Positions 9,241 to 19,643 are shown, counted from the first letter of the stretch. The stretch: 37,646 nucleotides of DNA from Pseudomonadota bacterium (GCA_018241895.1 JAFECX010000232.1:1-37646); one strand, 5' to 3'. A program made the numbers and translations. The notes: a model not told the origin generated them from the letters alone.

Positions 9241-10500
9241 ATGGACCAGGCCCGCGCAGACGTCCTCGCCGCCCGCCACCAGCTCGAGGCACGCGGCTGG
9301 ATCGCGCGCAACGCCGAGAATTTCCGCAACCTGCCGCCGCCTGCGGCCGCCGTCTGGCTCGGCAGCGACGCGGCGCCGGCGGCCTGCGAGTCGCCTGCGC
9401 TGGCGGGTGTCGGCTGGACGCTGCGCCCGATCGGCGACGGCCCGCAGGGTCTGGTCGACGCGCACTGGCTCGACGCGGCCGATGCCACCCAGCGCGCCGA
9501 ACTGCTGGCCGGATTGCCGGCGCCGGGCGCCGCCACGGGCGGCGTGCCCGACGATGCGGCGCCCTTCGGCTGGGCGCACCGCGCGCTGTGCCGTCACGGG
9601 CTGCGCCTGCGCGTCGGCGCCGACGCGGGCAGTGTGCGCGGCGCGGCACGCCCGGTCGCCCTCGCGTTGCACCATCGACCGCGCAGCGCGGTCGAGGCGC
9701 CGCTGCTCGTGCTCGAGGTGGCGCCGGGTGCGCACTGCACGCTGATCGAGACGCACGAGCGCGAGCCCTCGAGCTGCCAGCAGGCGATCGTGCAGAACCT
9801 GCAGGTGCACATCCGGGTCGGGGGCGGTGCATCGCTGCAGCATCTGCGCAGCGTGCGGCCGGAGCCGGGCGACCGGCTGGCGCACCACCTGAACGTGCGC
9901 CTGGGCCGCGGCGCGCGCTTCGAGCAGGCAACCATCGCCAGCGGCAGCGCGTACCAGTTGCATCGCCACGTGCTGGCGCTCGAGGCGAACGGCGCCTTCG
10001 TGCGCAGCGCGGGGCTGCTGTTCGCGGCCGCCAACGCGATCGAGCAGCAGGTGCTCGTGGCGCACGACGCGGCACAGACGACGAGCGACGTCGAGATGCT
10101 GGCGCTGGCCTGCGGCGCGGCGCGTGCCGTGCTCAACGCGCGCACGCGCATCGCGCCGGGCGCGGCCGATTCCGACGTGCGTCAGCGCCTGTCGGGCATC
10201 CCCACCGCCGGCCAGCCCAAGCTCGTCCTGCGGCCGCACCTGGAGATCCTGCACGACCAGGTGCAGGCGGTGCACGGCGCCACCTGGGGCGCGATGCCCG
10301 AGGACGAGATCTTCTACGCGCGCCAGCGCGGCCTCGACGAGCACACCGCGCGCAGCCTCATCATCGACGGCATGGCGCGCGCGCTGATCCAGCGCTGCTT
10401 CGGCGACGAGGCGGCGCTCGAGGCGCTGGGCGCCGAAGCACCGCTGCACGCGGCCGCGGCACGCCACCTGCGTGCCGCCGAGGAGACGGCGCGTGGGTGA
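9241..10500 (+). CDS. sufD: SufD, partner subunit of SufB
   Basis: SufD is a paralogue of SufB that forms the SufBC2D scaffold heterotrimer/tetramer and helps iron entry. The 419-residue protein has a divergent N-terminal half and the conserved SufB/SufD beta-helix C-terminal half: RTRIAPGAADSDVRQRLSGI, LEILHDQVQAVHGATWG, and EDEIFYARQRGLDEHTARSL. The His in AVHGAT corresponds to the family's conserved functional His. Unlike SufB it has Ala in place of Cys in the FYxxQRG motif, as expected for SufD. The ATG follows the sufC stop by four bases, with GGGAG upstream; its 3' end overlaps sufS by 8 nt. Confidence 0.95.
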   Translation: MDQARADVLAARHQLEARGWIARNAENFRNLPPPAAAVWLGSDAAPAACESPALAGVGWTLRPIGDGPQGLVDAHWLDAADATQRAELLAGLPAPGAATGGVPDDAAPFGWAHRALCRHGLRLRVGADAGSVRGAARPVALALHHRPRSAVEAPLLVLEVAPGAHCTLIETHEREPSSCQQAIVQNLQVHIRVGGGASLQHLRSVRPEPGDRLAHHLNVRLGRGARFEQATIASGSAYQLHRHVLALEANGAFVRSAGLLFAAANAIEQQVLVAHDAAQTTSDVEMLALACGAARAVLNARTRIAPGAADSDVRQRLSGIPTAGQPKLVLRPHLEILHDQVQAVHGATWGAMPEDEIFYARQRGLDEHTARSLIIDGMARALIQRCFGDEAALEALGAEAPLHAAAARHLRAAEETARG

Positions 10501-11749
10501 GGCCAGCGTCGCACGGGCGGCCGCACTGGCCGAGCTGCGCGCCGAGTTCCCGGTGCTGGCGCAGAGCGTCAACGGCGCGCCCCTCGGCTACCTGGACAAT
10601 GCGGCGACGACGCAGATGCCGCTCGCGGTCATGGAGGCGATGCAGCGCTTCGACCGCCACCGCCGCGCCAACATCCACCGCGGCGTGCACACGCTGAGCC
10701 AGCGCGCCACCGACGACTTCGACGCCGCGCGCGCCACGCTGCTGCGCTTCGTCGGCGCCGGTGCCGGGCACGAACTGGTCTTCACCTCCGGCACGACCGA
10801 CGCGCTGAACCTGCTCGCGCACGGCCTGTCCACCAGCGGCATCGGCGACGCGGTCATCCGCCCGGGCGACGAGATCGTCGTCAGCGAGCTCGAGCACCAC
10901 GCCAACCTCGTGCCCTGGCAGCAGGCGGCGCGGCGCAGCGGCGCGCAACTGCGCATCCTGCGCCCGGATGCGCAGGGCCGGCTGCACGTCGACGCGCTGG
11001 TGCCGCTGCTGGGGCCGCGCACGCGCATCTTCTCCGTCACGGCCTGCGCCAACGCGACCGGCGAGCGCCCGCCGTACGAGGCGCTGCTGGCGCGTGCGGC
11101 CGCGGCCGGGGCGATCACGGTGCTCGACGCGGCGCAGGCGGTGGCGCACGAGGCGCTCGACCTGTCGGCGCTGGCGTGCGACTTCATGGCCTTCTCGGGC
11201 CACAAGATGTACGGCCCGATGGGCATCGGCGCCCTGGTCGGACGCCGCGCCGCGCTCGAGCGGCTCGAGCCGCTGCGCTACGGCGGCGACATGGTCGAGT
11301 GGGTGAGCGACACCGAGGCCACCTTCGCCGAGCTGCCGATGCGTCTGGAAGGCGGCACGCCCAATGTCTCGGGTGCCGTCGGCATGGCGGCGGCAGCGGC
11401 GTTCATCGAGCGCGTCGGCCGCCTGCGCATCGACGAGCACGTCAGGGCGCTGCGCGCGCAGGCGCTCGCGGGCCTCACGGCGATGGCCGGCGTCAACGTG
11501 CTGTCGCCCGACGCCGAGCGTTCGGCGATCGTCTCCTTCACGACCGAAGGTGTGCACCCGCACGACGTCGGCACGCTGCTCGACGCGCGCGGTATCGCCG
11601 TGCGCACGGGGCTGCACTGCGCGCATCCGCTGCTCGAACGTCTGGGCCTCGGACCCACCACGCGCGCCTCGTTCGCGGTCTACAACACGCACGACGAGGT
11701 CGAGCGGTTGCTCGCCGGCGTCGCGCATGCCCTCGAGGTGCTGCGATGA
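10493..11749 (+). CDS. sufS: Cysteine desulfurase SufS
   Basis: A PLP-dependent cysteine desulfurase (418 residues) that takes sulfur from cysteine and passes it as persulfide to SufU. The PLP lysine is in SGHKMYG (Lys238), the cofactor-binding LDNAATTQMP and SGTTDALNLLA motifs are in place, and the persulfide cysteine is in RTGLHCAHPL (Cys376). I chose GTG 10493 rather than the upstream ATG 10472: a GAGGAGA ribosome-binding sequence sits 6 bp before the GTG, and the GTG overlaps the sufD stop by 8 nt, a sign of translational coupling. It is followed by sufU with an ATGA overlap, which fits a SufS-SufU pair rather than SufS-SufE. Confidence 0.95.
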   Translation: MGEASVARAAALAELRAEFPVLAQSVNGAPLGYLDNAATTQMPLAVMEAMQRFDRHRRANIHRGVHTLSQRATDDFDAARATLLRFVGAGAGHELVFTSGTTDALNLLAHGLSTSGIGDAVIRPGDEIVVSELEHHANLVPWQQAARRSGAQLRILRPDAQGRLHVDALVPLLGPRTRIFSVTACANATGERPPYEALLARAAAAGAITVLDAAQAVAHEALDLSALACDFMAFSGHKMYGPMGIGALVGRRAALERLEPLRYGGDMVEWVSDTEATFAELPMRLEGGTPNVSGAVGMAAAAAFIERVGRLRIDEHVRALRAQALAGLTAMAGVNVLSPDAERSAIVSFTTEGVHPHDVGTLLDARGIAVRTGLHCAHPLLERLGLGPTTRASFAVYNTHDEVERLLAGVAHALEVLR

Positions 11750-12195
11750 GCGGCGTGCCCGGCGTCGAGCTCGACCTGTACCAGGACGTGGTCATGGAGC
11801 ACAAGCGCGCGCCGCGCAACTTCGGAGCGCTGCCCGGCGCGACGCAGCGCGCGCGCGGCCACAGCCCGTCGTGCGGCGACGACATCGAGGTCATGCTCGA
11901 ACTCGGCGAGGGCCAGGTCAAGGACATCCGCTTCAGCGGCCACGGCTGCGCGATCTGCATGGCCTCGACGTCGATGATGACCGAGGCCGTGCGCGGCCGC
12001 GACACCGACTTCGCGCGCGACCTGCAGCGGCGCTTTCGCGGCGTGATGACCGGCGAGATCGAACCCGAGGCCGCCCACCTGGGCAAGCTGATCAGCCTGG
12101 CCGGCGTGCGCCGCTACCCGAACCGCATCAAGTGCGCGCTGCTCGGCTGGCACGCGCTGATGCGCGCATTGGAAGATGCAGATGCGAAAGCGTGA
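11746..12195 (+). CDS. sufU: SufU-type sulfur-transfer protein
   Basis: A 149-residue Zn-dependent sulfur acceptor for SufS, related to the IscU scaffold. The ligand pattern of SufU is visible: Cys43 and Asp45 in SPSCGDD, Cys68 in GHGCAICMAS, and Cys130 in NRIKCALLGWH. An insertion of about 20 residues between the second and third cysteine segments (RRFRGVMTGEIEPEAAHLG) separates SufU from IscU. An extra Cys71 lies in the same loop as Cys68. The start codon overlaps the sufS stop (ATGA). SufU is more usual in Gram-positive bacteria; in proteobacterial suf operons SufE is the commoner partner, and no sufE is seen here. Confidence 0.93.
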   Translation: MSGVPGVELDLYQDVVMEHKRAPRNFGALPGATQRARGHSPSCGDDIEVMLELGEGQVKDIRFSGHGCAICMASTSMMTEAVRGRDTDFARDLQRRFRGVMTGEIEPEAAHLGKLISLAGVRRYPNRIKCALLGWHALMRALEDADAKA

Positions 12196-12724
12196 AGCCG
12201 TCGTCACCACGCGCCCGGTGCGCGTGGAAGTCGTGCCGCAGGGGCACATCCTCGAGCTGCCCGAGGGCACCGCAGCCATGATCACGCAGGCGCTCGGCGG
12301 CTCGTTCACGCTGCTCGTGCATGGGCAACTCGTGCGCCTGCGCGGCGCCGACGCCGACGCCATCGGCAAGGAGCCGCCCAGCACGCCGACCTTGCCCGCC
12401 AACGCCGGGCCCGAGGATCTGCGCGGCCTGGTGTGGGACACGCTCAAGACCTGCTACGACCCCGAGATCCCGGTCGACATCGTCGAGCTCGGCCTGGTCT
12501 ACGTCTGCGACGTGCTGCCCAACGACGACGGCAAGTACCGCATCTCGATCAAGATGACGCTGACGGCCCCCGGCTGCGGCATGGGCGAGGCGATCGCCGC
12601 CGAGGCCACCGACAAGCTGCTCGCGCTGCCCGGCGTCGAGAGCTGCGAAGTCGAGGTCGTGTTCGACCCGCCATGGGAGCGCTCGATGATGTCGGAGGCG
12701 GCGCAGCTGCAACTCGGCCTGTGA
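12176..12724 (+). CDS. sufT: SufT, MIP18/DUF59 family Fe-S maturation factor
   Basis: The 182-residue product has an N-terminal extension (about residues 1-75) and a C-terminal MIP18/DUF59 domain (residues 80-175) with the signatures TCYDPEIPVDIVELGLVYV and TLTAPGCGMGEAI. Cys134 in APGC is the reactive cysteine of this family. SufT acts as an auxiliary factor for inserting Fe-S clusters into target proteins. The gene overlaps sufU by 20 nt and ends the operon. ATG 12176 and ATG 12182 are both possible; GGAAG at 12171-12175 is better spaced for 12182. The long N-terminal extension is typical of the SufT_proteobact group. Confidence 0.93.
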   Translation: MQMRKREAVVTTRPVRVEVVPQGHILELPEGTAAMITQALGGSFTLLVHGQLVRLRGADADAIGKEPPSTPTLPANAGPEDLRGLVWDTLKTCYDPEIPVDIVELGLVYVCDVLPNDDGKYRISIKMTLTAPGCGMGEAIAAEATDKLLALPGVESCEVEVVFDPPWERSMMSEAAQLQLGL

Positions 12725-12777
12725 CGCGCTGCCGGCTGCGCGGCGGCGGCACCGCGCGCGCTGCCGCGGCGGCCGGC

Positions 12778-13104
12778 CTAGCCGCGCTGCAGCTCGTCGC
12801 GCTTGTCGCTCACCGTGCGCCACTCCTCGGCGTCCGGCAACGAACCCTTGGTGCGCGTGATGGGCTTCCAGACCTGCGCCAGTTCGGCGTTGAGCGGGAT
12901 GAAGTCCTGCTGGCTGCCGGGCACGTCCTCCTCGGCGTAGATCGCCTCCACGGGGCACTCGGGCACGCAGACCGCGCAGTCGATGCATTCGTCGGGGTCG
13001 ATGACGAGGAAGTTCGGCCCCTCGCGGAAGGCATCGACGGGGCAGACGTCGACGCAGTCGGTGTACTTGCAGCGGATGCAGGCTTCGGTGACGACGAAGG
13101 TCAT
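12778..13104 (-). CDS. fdxA: Seven-iron ferredoxin FdxA
   Basis: A 108-residue cytosolic electron carrier. Cysteines 9, 17 and 50 should bind the [3Fe-4S] cluster and 21, 40, 43 and 46 the [4Fe-4S] cluster, exactly one residue offset from the Azotobacter FdI pattern; Cys12 is the extra cysteine known in this family. The C-terminal extension with [15 protein letters not shown] is typical of FdxA. A GGAG sequence precedes the ATG. The gene is convergent with sufT (53 bp between stops) and divergent from nsrR. An NsrR-type palindrome lies 65 bp upstream, so nitric oxide probably controls it. Confidence 0.95.
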   Translation of the reverse strand: MTFVVTEACIRCKYTDCVDVCPVDAFREGPNFLVIDPDECIDCAVCVPECPVEAIYAEEDVPGSQQDFIPLNAELAQVWKPITRTKGSLPDAEEWRTVSDKRDELQRG

Positions 13105-13168
13105 GGCAGGGCTCCGGTCGGATTCGTCAGGTTGCGCGGCGTCTTGGTGCGTCGGCGGCACGAACCCA

Positions 13169-13193
13169 TAAGATGCATTTTCCATGCATCTTA
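13169..13193. promoter_or_regulatory. NsrR-type operator in the fdxA-nsrR gap
   Basis: TAAGATGCAT (13169-13178) and ATGCATCTTA (13184-13193) form a perfect 10-bp inverted repeat with a 5-nt spacer (TTTCC). Established knowledge: the proteobacterial NsrR motif is two AAGATGCATTT-like half-sites in inverted order around one base. This site differs from that 23-bp pattern at only two positions. It lies 60 bp before the nsrR GTG and 65 bp before the fdxA ATG, where it could repress both. Confidence 0.85.
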
Positions 13194-13252
13194 GCGGATG
13201 CGCCAGTGAAGTCATACACTTGATGCCTCTTTGTGGATATCCGTACGACGCC

Positions 13253-13726
13253 GTGCGACTGGCCGATTACACCGATTACACGCTGCGTGTGCTGATGTAC
13301 TGCGCGACGCATACGGAACGCCTGGTGACCGTGGCCGAGCTCGCCGAGAAGCACCGCCTGTCGCGCAACCACCTGATGAAGATCGTCACCGATCTGGGGC
13401 GCCAAGGCCTGCTCGAGACGACGCGCGGGCGCGGCGGCGGCGTGCGGCTGCTCGAGCGGCCGGAGCACATCCGCATCGGCGACGTGGTGCGCGCCGCGGA
13501 GACCGACTTCCGGCTCGTCGAGTGCTTCGACGCCGACACCGACCAGTGCACGCTCAGCGCGTCGTGCCGCCTGAAGGGCGTCTTCAACGCCGCGCTGCAG
13601 GCGTATTTCCGGGAGCTCGATGCGAAGACGCTGGCCGACATCATCGCGCCGGTGCCGGCGGCGGCGCCGGCCGCGAGTCCGGCGCGCGCCTCCGCATCCC
13701 CATCGGCGTCGGCATCGGCGCGCTAG
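13253..13726 (+). CDS. nsrR: NsrR, nitric-oxide-sensing Rrf2 family repressor
   Basis: A 157-residue Rrf2 protein: winged HTH at residues 5-65 ([43 protein letters not shown]) and the IRIGDVVR linker, then Cys91, Cys99 and Cys105 as cluster ligands in VECF, DQCTL and ASCRLK. These features match NsrR rather than IscR. NsrR represses NO-detoxification and repair genes until NO damages its cluster. I chose GTG 13253 because homologues begin at this residue; the frame is open up to ATG 13184, but that lies inside the operator. The last about 25 residues are an Ala/Ser/Pro tail not found in other NsrR proteins, which overlaps the convergent DUF1850 gene. Confidence 0.92.
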   Translation: MRLADYTDYTLRVLMYCATHTERLVTVAELAEKHRLSRNHLMKIVTDLGRQGLLETTRGRGGGVRLLERPEHIRIGDVVRAAETDFRLVECFDADTDQCTLSASCRLKGVFNAALQAYFRELDAKTLADIIAPVPAAAPAASPARASASPSASASAR

Positions 13727-14137
13727 TCGATCGATCCCGATCGACGGCAGCCGGCCCACGCGCCGCACAGGCGGCTGCGGAGACGACCGTGCCGTCGGCC
13801 AGCGGGCCGCTCAGCGACTGCAGCGACGAGCATCCGCGCTCGCTGCACAGCTCGTAGTCCGCGCTGTACGACGAGGCCGTCAGCCGCAGTCCGGCCAGTG
13901 GCGCCAGCGCCGGCGTCCAGCGCCAGGCGCCGTCGCGCCACGCCGCACCCGCTGCAGGCTCCATGCCGGCGCCGCTGCCCTGCACGCGCGCCTCGTCGAG
14001 CACGAGCCGTTCGCCGTCGATGCGGTAGTGCTCCTCCCAGCGCGTCTTCTCGACCGAATGCGTCCAGGCGAGCGTGAACGCCGCCACCGGCAGCGTCGCG
14101 AGCAGCCTGCCCGCGGCCCACAGGCACAGCCCCGTGG

Positions 14138-14141
<4 letters not shown>
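13641..14141 (-). CDS. DUF1850 protein associated with TAXI-TRAP transporter
   Basis: The 166-residue product has an N-terminal hydrophobic segment (LCLWAAGRLLATLPVAAFTLAW) and the DUF1850 core: WTHSVEKTRWEEHYRID, then GSGAGMEPAAGAAWRDGAWRW. DUF1850 proteins accompany TAXI-type TRAP transporters, probably as small membrane or periplasmic accessory proteins. The ATG overlaps the permease stop (ATGA), so it is translated with the permease. The C-terminal about 28 residues are Pro/Arg/Ala-rich, unrelated to the family core, and lie antisense to the end of nsrR. The stop codon falls within nsrR, giving an 86-bp tail-to-tail overlap. Confidence 0.8.
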
Positions 14142-16228
<2,087 letters not shown>

Positions 16229-16241
16229 CGGCGTGATCCGG

Positions 16242-17195
16242 TTACTTCAGCAGGCCGACTTCGCGGTAGTAGCGCTCGGCGCCCGGGTGCAGCGGCACCG
16301 GCATGCCTTCGAGCGCATGGTCGAGCCTGATCTGCTTGGCGGCCGAGTGCGCCGCCACCAGCGCGTCGAGCCCGCTCCACAGCGTCTTGGTCATCGTGTA
16401 GACGATGTCGGCCGGCACGCCTTCGTGCGTGACGAGGTAGTTCTGCACCGCCGCCGTCACGACGTCGCTGCTCTGGCCGCGGTAGGTGTTGGCCGGCACG
16501 GTGGCCGGCAGGTAGGCCGGATCGTTGACCTTCTTGATGACGTCGACCGGCACCGGCACCACCACCACGTCCATCGCGGTGGCCAGGTCGCGCAGCGACG
16601 CCACGCCCAGCCCGGCCGACTGCAGCGTCACGTCGAGCTGGCGGTTCTTCATCAGCTCGACCGACTCGCCGAACGGCAGGTACTCGACCTTCGCAAAATC
16701 CTTGTACGTGAGGCCGGCAGCGCCGAGGATCGCGCGCGCGTTGAGCTCGGTGCCCGAGCGTGGCGCACCGACCGAGATCTTCTTGCCCTTCAGGTCGGCC
16801 AGCGTCTTGATGCCGGTGTCGGCGCGGGCGACGATCTGGATGTAGTTCGGGTAGATGGCAGCCACGCCGCGCAGCTTGTCGAGCGGCGCCTTGAAGCCGG
16901 CCTCCTCGTTGCCCTTCCAGGCGTCGGACAGCGAGTCGCCGAGCGTGAACGCCAGTTCACCGCGCCCGGCCTGCAGCAAGTTCAGGTTCTCCACCGACGC
17001 CTTGGTCGACTGCGCCGCCACCTTGGCCGTCGGCAGGGCCTTGCCGATGGCGCCGGCCAGCGCCACGCCGAGCGGGTAGTACACGCCGCTGGTGCCGCCG
17101 GTGAGCACGTTGATGAACTGCTGTGCCGCAACCGGCAGCGCAGCGAGTGGCGCCAGGACGGCGGCAGCGATGAAACGCATGACGGTACGGCGCAT
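16242..17195 (-). CDS. TAXI family TRAP solute receptor
   Basis: The periplasmic binding protein of the TRAP system (317 residues). It has a signal peptide (MRRTVMRFIAAAVLAPLAAL, then PVAAQQ) followed by FINVLTGGTSGVYYPLG, the hallmark of TAXI receptors, and further conserved segments LAFTLGDSLSDAW, GKKISVGAPRSGTELNARAIL and YLPFGESVELMKNRQLD. ATG 17195 was chosen over the longer open frame because GAGGAG lies 5 bp upstream and a clean signal peptide follows. The gene lies 142 bp after the end of the amine dehydrogenase operon on the same strand, so it may have its own promoter. It contains many aromatic residues but no Cys in the mature part. Confidence 0.93.
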   Translation of the reverse strand: MRRTVMRFIAAAVLAPLAALPVAAQQFINVLTGGTSGVYYPLGVALAGAIGKALPTAKVAAQSTKASVENLNLLQAGRGELAFTLGDSLSDAWKGNEEAGFKAPLDKLRGVAAIYPNYIQIVARADTGIKTLADLKGKKISVGAPRSGTELNARAILGAAGLTYKDFAKVEYLPFGESVELMKNRQLDVTLQSAGLGVASLRDLATAMDVVVVPVPVDVIKKVNDPAYLPATVPANTYRGQSSDVVTAAVQNYLVTHEGVPADIVYTMTKTLWSGLDALVAAHSAAKQIRLDHALEGMPVPLHPGAERYYREVGLLK

Positions 17196-17307
17196 GAAGT
17201 CTCCTCGATCGGGTGCCGATGCGGGCGCTGCAGTTGGACGGCGGCACCTGCGCGACGAATGGGCCGCAGTGTAAGACGCGGTCCGCACCGCAGCGCAGCC
17301 GGGGCGA

Positions 17308-17343
17308 CCCTGAGCGCAGCGGCGCGGGGCAGCGCGCTCAGGG
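17308..17343. terminator. Hairpin at the 3' end of the amine dehydrogenase operon
   Basis: CCCTGAGCGC (17308-17317) and GCGCTCAGGG (17334-17343) form a perfect 10-bp stem with a 16-nt loop, starting inside the stop-codon region of the last diheme-protein gene. No T-run follows. It probably marks the operon end or limits read-through into the TRAP genes. Confidence 0.45.
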
Positions 17344-18558
17344 CCTCTCGGACGCCGAACCCGCCGCCGGTCCACCCTCCGATCCGGCCTGCGGCGGCGC
17401 ACACGCCACGGCATCGCCCAGCGGCTGCAGCGGCGGCAGCCGCGGCGCGTCGACCACGCGCGGCCGCTCGCTGCTCATCGATTCGAGGAAGGCCACGAGG
17501 TCGCTCTTGTCCTGCTCGCTCAGGCCGAGCGCCCGCAGCAGCGGCGACTTGTTCGGCGTGCTGCCGCCGCCGGCGTCGAAGAAGTCGACCACCTCGCGCA
17601 GCGTGCCGAACACGCCGTTGTGCATGTACGGCGCCGTGTACACGAGTTCGCGCAGCGTCGGTGTGCGAAAGCGCCCGATGTCGGCGCCGTCGCGCGTCGT
17701 GTACCAGCGGCCCAGATCGCCGTCGTGTCCGGCGCCCGTCGCGTCCGCGGCACCGCGCTGCACGTTCTGCCAGCGCACGGCGATCTGCACCAGCGGATGC
17801 GAATCGAACTGCGGCTGACGCGGCACCCCCAGCGCGTGGAAGCCCTCGTCGCTGGCCAGCGCGCCGTGATGGCACTGGATGCAGCCCGCCCGGCCTTCGA
17901 ACAGCGCCAGACCCCGGCGCGCCGATGCCGACAGCGCCTCGCGATCGCCCGCGAGATAGCGGTCGAACGGCACCTGCCGCGGATCGGACACCAGCGTGCG
18001 CTCGTACGCGGCGATCGCCTGCCAGGCGTGATCGAGCTGCGGCCAGGCGTCGCCGAAGGCGCGGCAGAACAGATCGCGGTACTCGGGCACGAGCCGCAGG
18101 CGCATCTCGATCATCGTGGCCTTGCCGTTGCCTTCGACCGGCGCCTGCATCGCGGCGCGCGCCTGCGCCTCGAGGCTGTCGAGCGAGCCGTCCCACATCA
18201 GGCGGCGCCGATACGCGGCGTTGAGCACCGTGGGGTTGTTGCGCCACAGCCGGTGCCCGGGGTAGCCGCGCGCCAGCGCGTCGCCGTGCGCCCAGCCATG
18301 CTGCGGCACGTGACACGAGGCGCACGACGTCGAGCCGTCACCCGACAGGCGCGCATCGAAGAACAACATGCGCCCGAGCTGCAGCTTGGCTTCGTTGGGC
18401 GGATTGGCAGCGGGGATCGGCACCGCGGGCAAGGTGGACAGTGCCGGCGGCCCGCCCTGCGCCGATGCGGCCGCCGACGGCGACGCAGCCGATGCCCCCG
18501 TTGCGCACGCGACGCCGAGCGCGACCGCCCGCACGCACGCGAGCGCGGCGAGTCTCAC
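17338..18558 (-). CDS. MauG/CcpA-family diheme c-type protein (second copy)
   Basis: A periplasmic 406-residue diheme protein with a signal peptide (residues 1-24, ending GASA). The two haem-binding sites are CASCH (79-83) and CIQCH (226-230). Other family marks are RLSGDGS before the first site, the Trp in RRLMWDG (conserved between the hemes) and APYMHNGVF at 309-317, where the Met is the usual axial ligand of the second haem in diheme peroxidases, whereas MauG itself uses a Tyr. In methylamine dehydrogenase loci MauG completes the TTQ cofactor; here the protein is encoded in an amine dehydrogenase operon, which makes that role plausible but unproven. It begins at GTG 18558, overlapping the previous stop (GTGA). 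The Pro/Ala-rich tail is not conserved. Confidence 0.88.
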   Translation of the reverse strand: MRLAALACVRAVALGVACATGASAASPSAAASAQGGPPALSTLPAVPIPAANPPNEAKLQLGRMLFFDARLSGDGSTSCASCHVPQHGWAHGDALARGYPGHRLWRNNPTVLNAAYRRRLMWDGSLDSLEAQARAAMQAPVEGNGKATMIEMRLRLVPEYRDLFCRAFGDAWPQLDHAWQAIAAYERTLVSDPRQVPFDRYLAGDREALSASARRGLALFEGRAGCIQCHHGALASDEGFHALGVPRQPQFDSHPLVQIAVRWQNVQRGAADATGAGHDGDLGRWYTTRDGADIGRFRTPTLRELVYTAPYMHNGVFGTLREVVDFFDAGGGSTPNKSPLLRALGLSEQDKSDLVAFLESMSSERPRVVDAPRLPPLQPLGDAVACAPPQAGSEGGPAAGSASERP

Positions 18559-19643
18559 GGCTCGGTCCCGGCGGCCACGCCGCCGTAATCGAACGGCAGC
18601 GGCTCGGCGCTCGGGCGCAGCGGCGCCGACAGCGCACGCAGGAACGCGAGCAGCGCTTGGCGCTCGTGCGCCGTCAGCCCGAGCGGGTGCAGCTCCGAGC
18701 CCGCACCGCCGCCGCGCTCGTGGAAGGCCACCACCTCCTCCAGGCTGGCGAAGACGCCGTTGTGCATGTACGGCCCGGTGTGCGCGAGCCCGCGCAGGCC
18801 CGGCGTGACGAAGGCGCCGCGATCGGACGGCCGCTGCGTGATCGTGTAGGCGCCCAGGTCGGCGCGCACCGCCATCGCATCGGGCACGTCGTGCTCGGCC
18901 TGATGGCGCAGCAGGCTCACGGTGCGCAACGGCTCGCGCAGGATCTGCGGGTGCTCGGGCACGCCGAGGCGATGCAGGCGGCCGTCGGACAGGAGCGCGC
19001 CGTCATGGCACTGCACGCAGCCGGCCTTGCCGCCGAACAGCGCCAGACCCTCGGCGGCCAGCGGCGACAGCGCCTGCCGGTCGCCGCCGAGATGGCGGTC
19101 GAGCGCGCTGACGCCGAAGTCCAGCGTGCGCAGGTACTCGGCGATGGCCTCGAACGCGTGGTCGCCGCGCAGCACCGCCGGCTCGGGCCAGGCACGCCGC
19201 CACAGCGCGAAGAGCTGCGGGATCTGGCGCAGGCGCTCGGCGACGACCTGCACGTCGCCGTTCATCGTCTGTGCATCGGTCAGCATCTCGCGCACCGCGG
19301 CTGCGAGCTCGCTGCCGGCATGGCGGCCATCCCACATCAGCCGCGTGCGCAGGCGCACCGACAGCAGGCCGGGGGCATTGCGAAAGTGCTCGGTGCCGTT
19401 GTAGCCGCGCGCCAGCGCCAGGCCGTCGGCGTAGCCCTTGTCCGGCACATGGCAACTGGCGCAGCTGCGGCTGCCGTCGCCGGACAGGCGCGATTCGTGG
19501 AAGAGATGGCGGCCGAGCTCGGCGCGTGCCGCATCGACGGCAGCCGGCGGCGGCAGCGGTTCGAGCTGCCCGCTGCCGCACACGCCCGCCAGCGCGAACG
19601 TGGCCAGCCCGGCCAGCAGCAGCCAGCGCACGGCGGCGCTCAT
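18555..19643 (-). CDS. MauG/CcpA-family diheme c-type protein (first copy)
   Basis: A 362-residue exported diheme protein. Signal segment: MSAAVRWLLLAGLATFALAG. Haem sites are CASCH (61-65) and CVQCH (209-213); LMWDGRHAG and GPYMHNGVF (290-298) match the family pattern. It is a clear paralogue of the next gene, from which it differs at many positions, so the pair is an old duplication rather than a recent one. Both are translated from overlapping stop/start codons (ATGA upstream, GTGA downstream), which suggests they are made in similar amounts and may act together. Roles to consider: TTQ biogenesis in AauA, cytochrome-c peroxidase, or electron transfer. Position in the operon favours the first, but no direct proof exists. 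Confidence 0.88.
   Translation of the reverse strand: MSAAVRWLLLAGLATFALAGVCGSGQLEPLPPPAAVDAARAELGRHLFHESRLSGDGSRSCASCHVPDKGYADGLALARGYNGTEHFRNAPGLLSVRLRTRLMWDGRHAGSELAAAVREMLTDAQTMNGDVQVVAERLRQIPQLFALWRRAWPEPAVLRGDHAFEAIAEYLRTLDFGVSALDRHLGGDRQALSPLAAEGLALFGGKAGCVQCHDGALLSDGRLHRLGVPEHPQILREPLRTVSLLRHQAEHDVPDAMAVRADLGAYTITQRPSDRGAFVTPGLRGLAHTGPYMHNGVFASLEEVVAFHERGGGAGSELHPLGLTAHERQALLAFLRALSAPLRPSAEPLPFDYGGVAAGTEP

Noticed and set aside
13253..13726. IscR as identity of the Rrf2 regulator
   Set aside because: The cysteine spacing, the SRNHLMKI helix and the operator all match NsrR; IscR would be expected at the head of an isc or suf operon.
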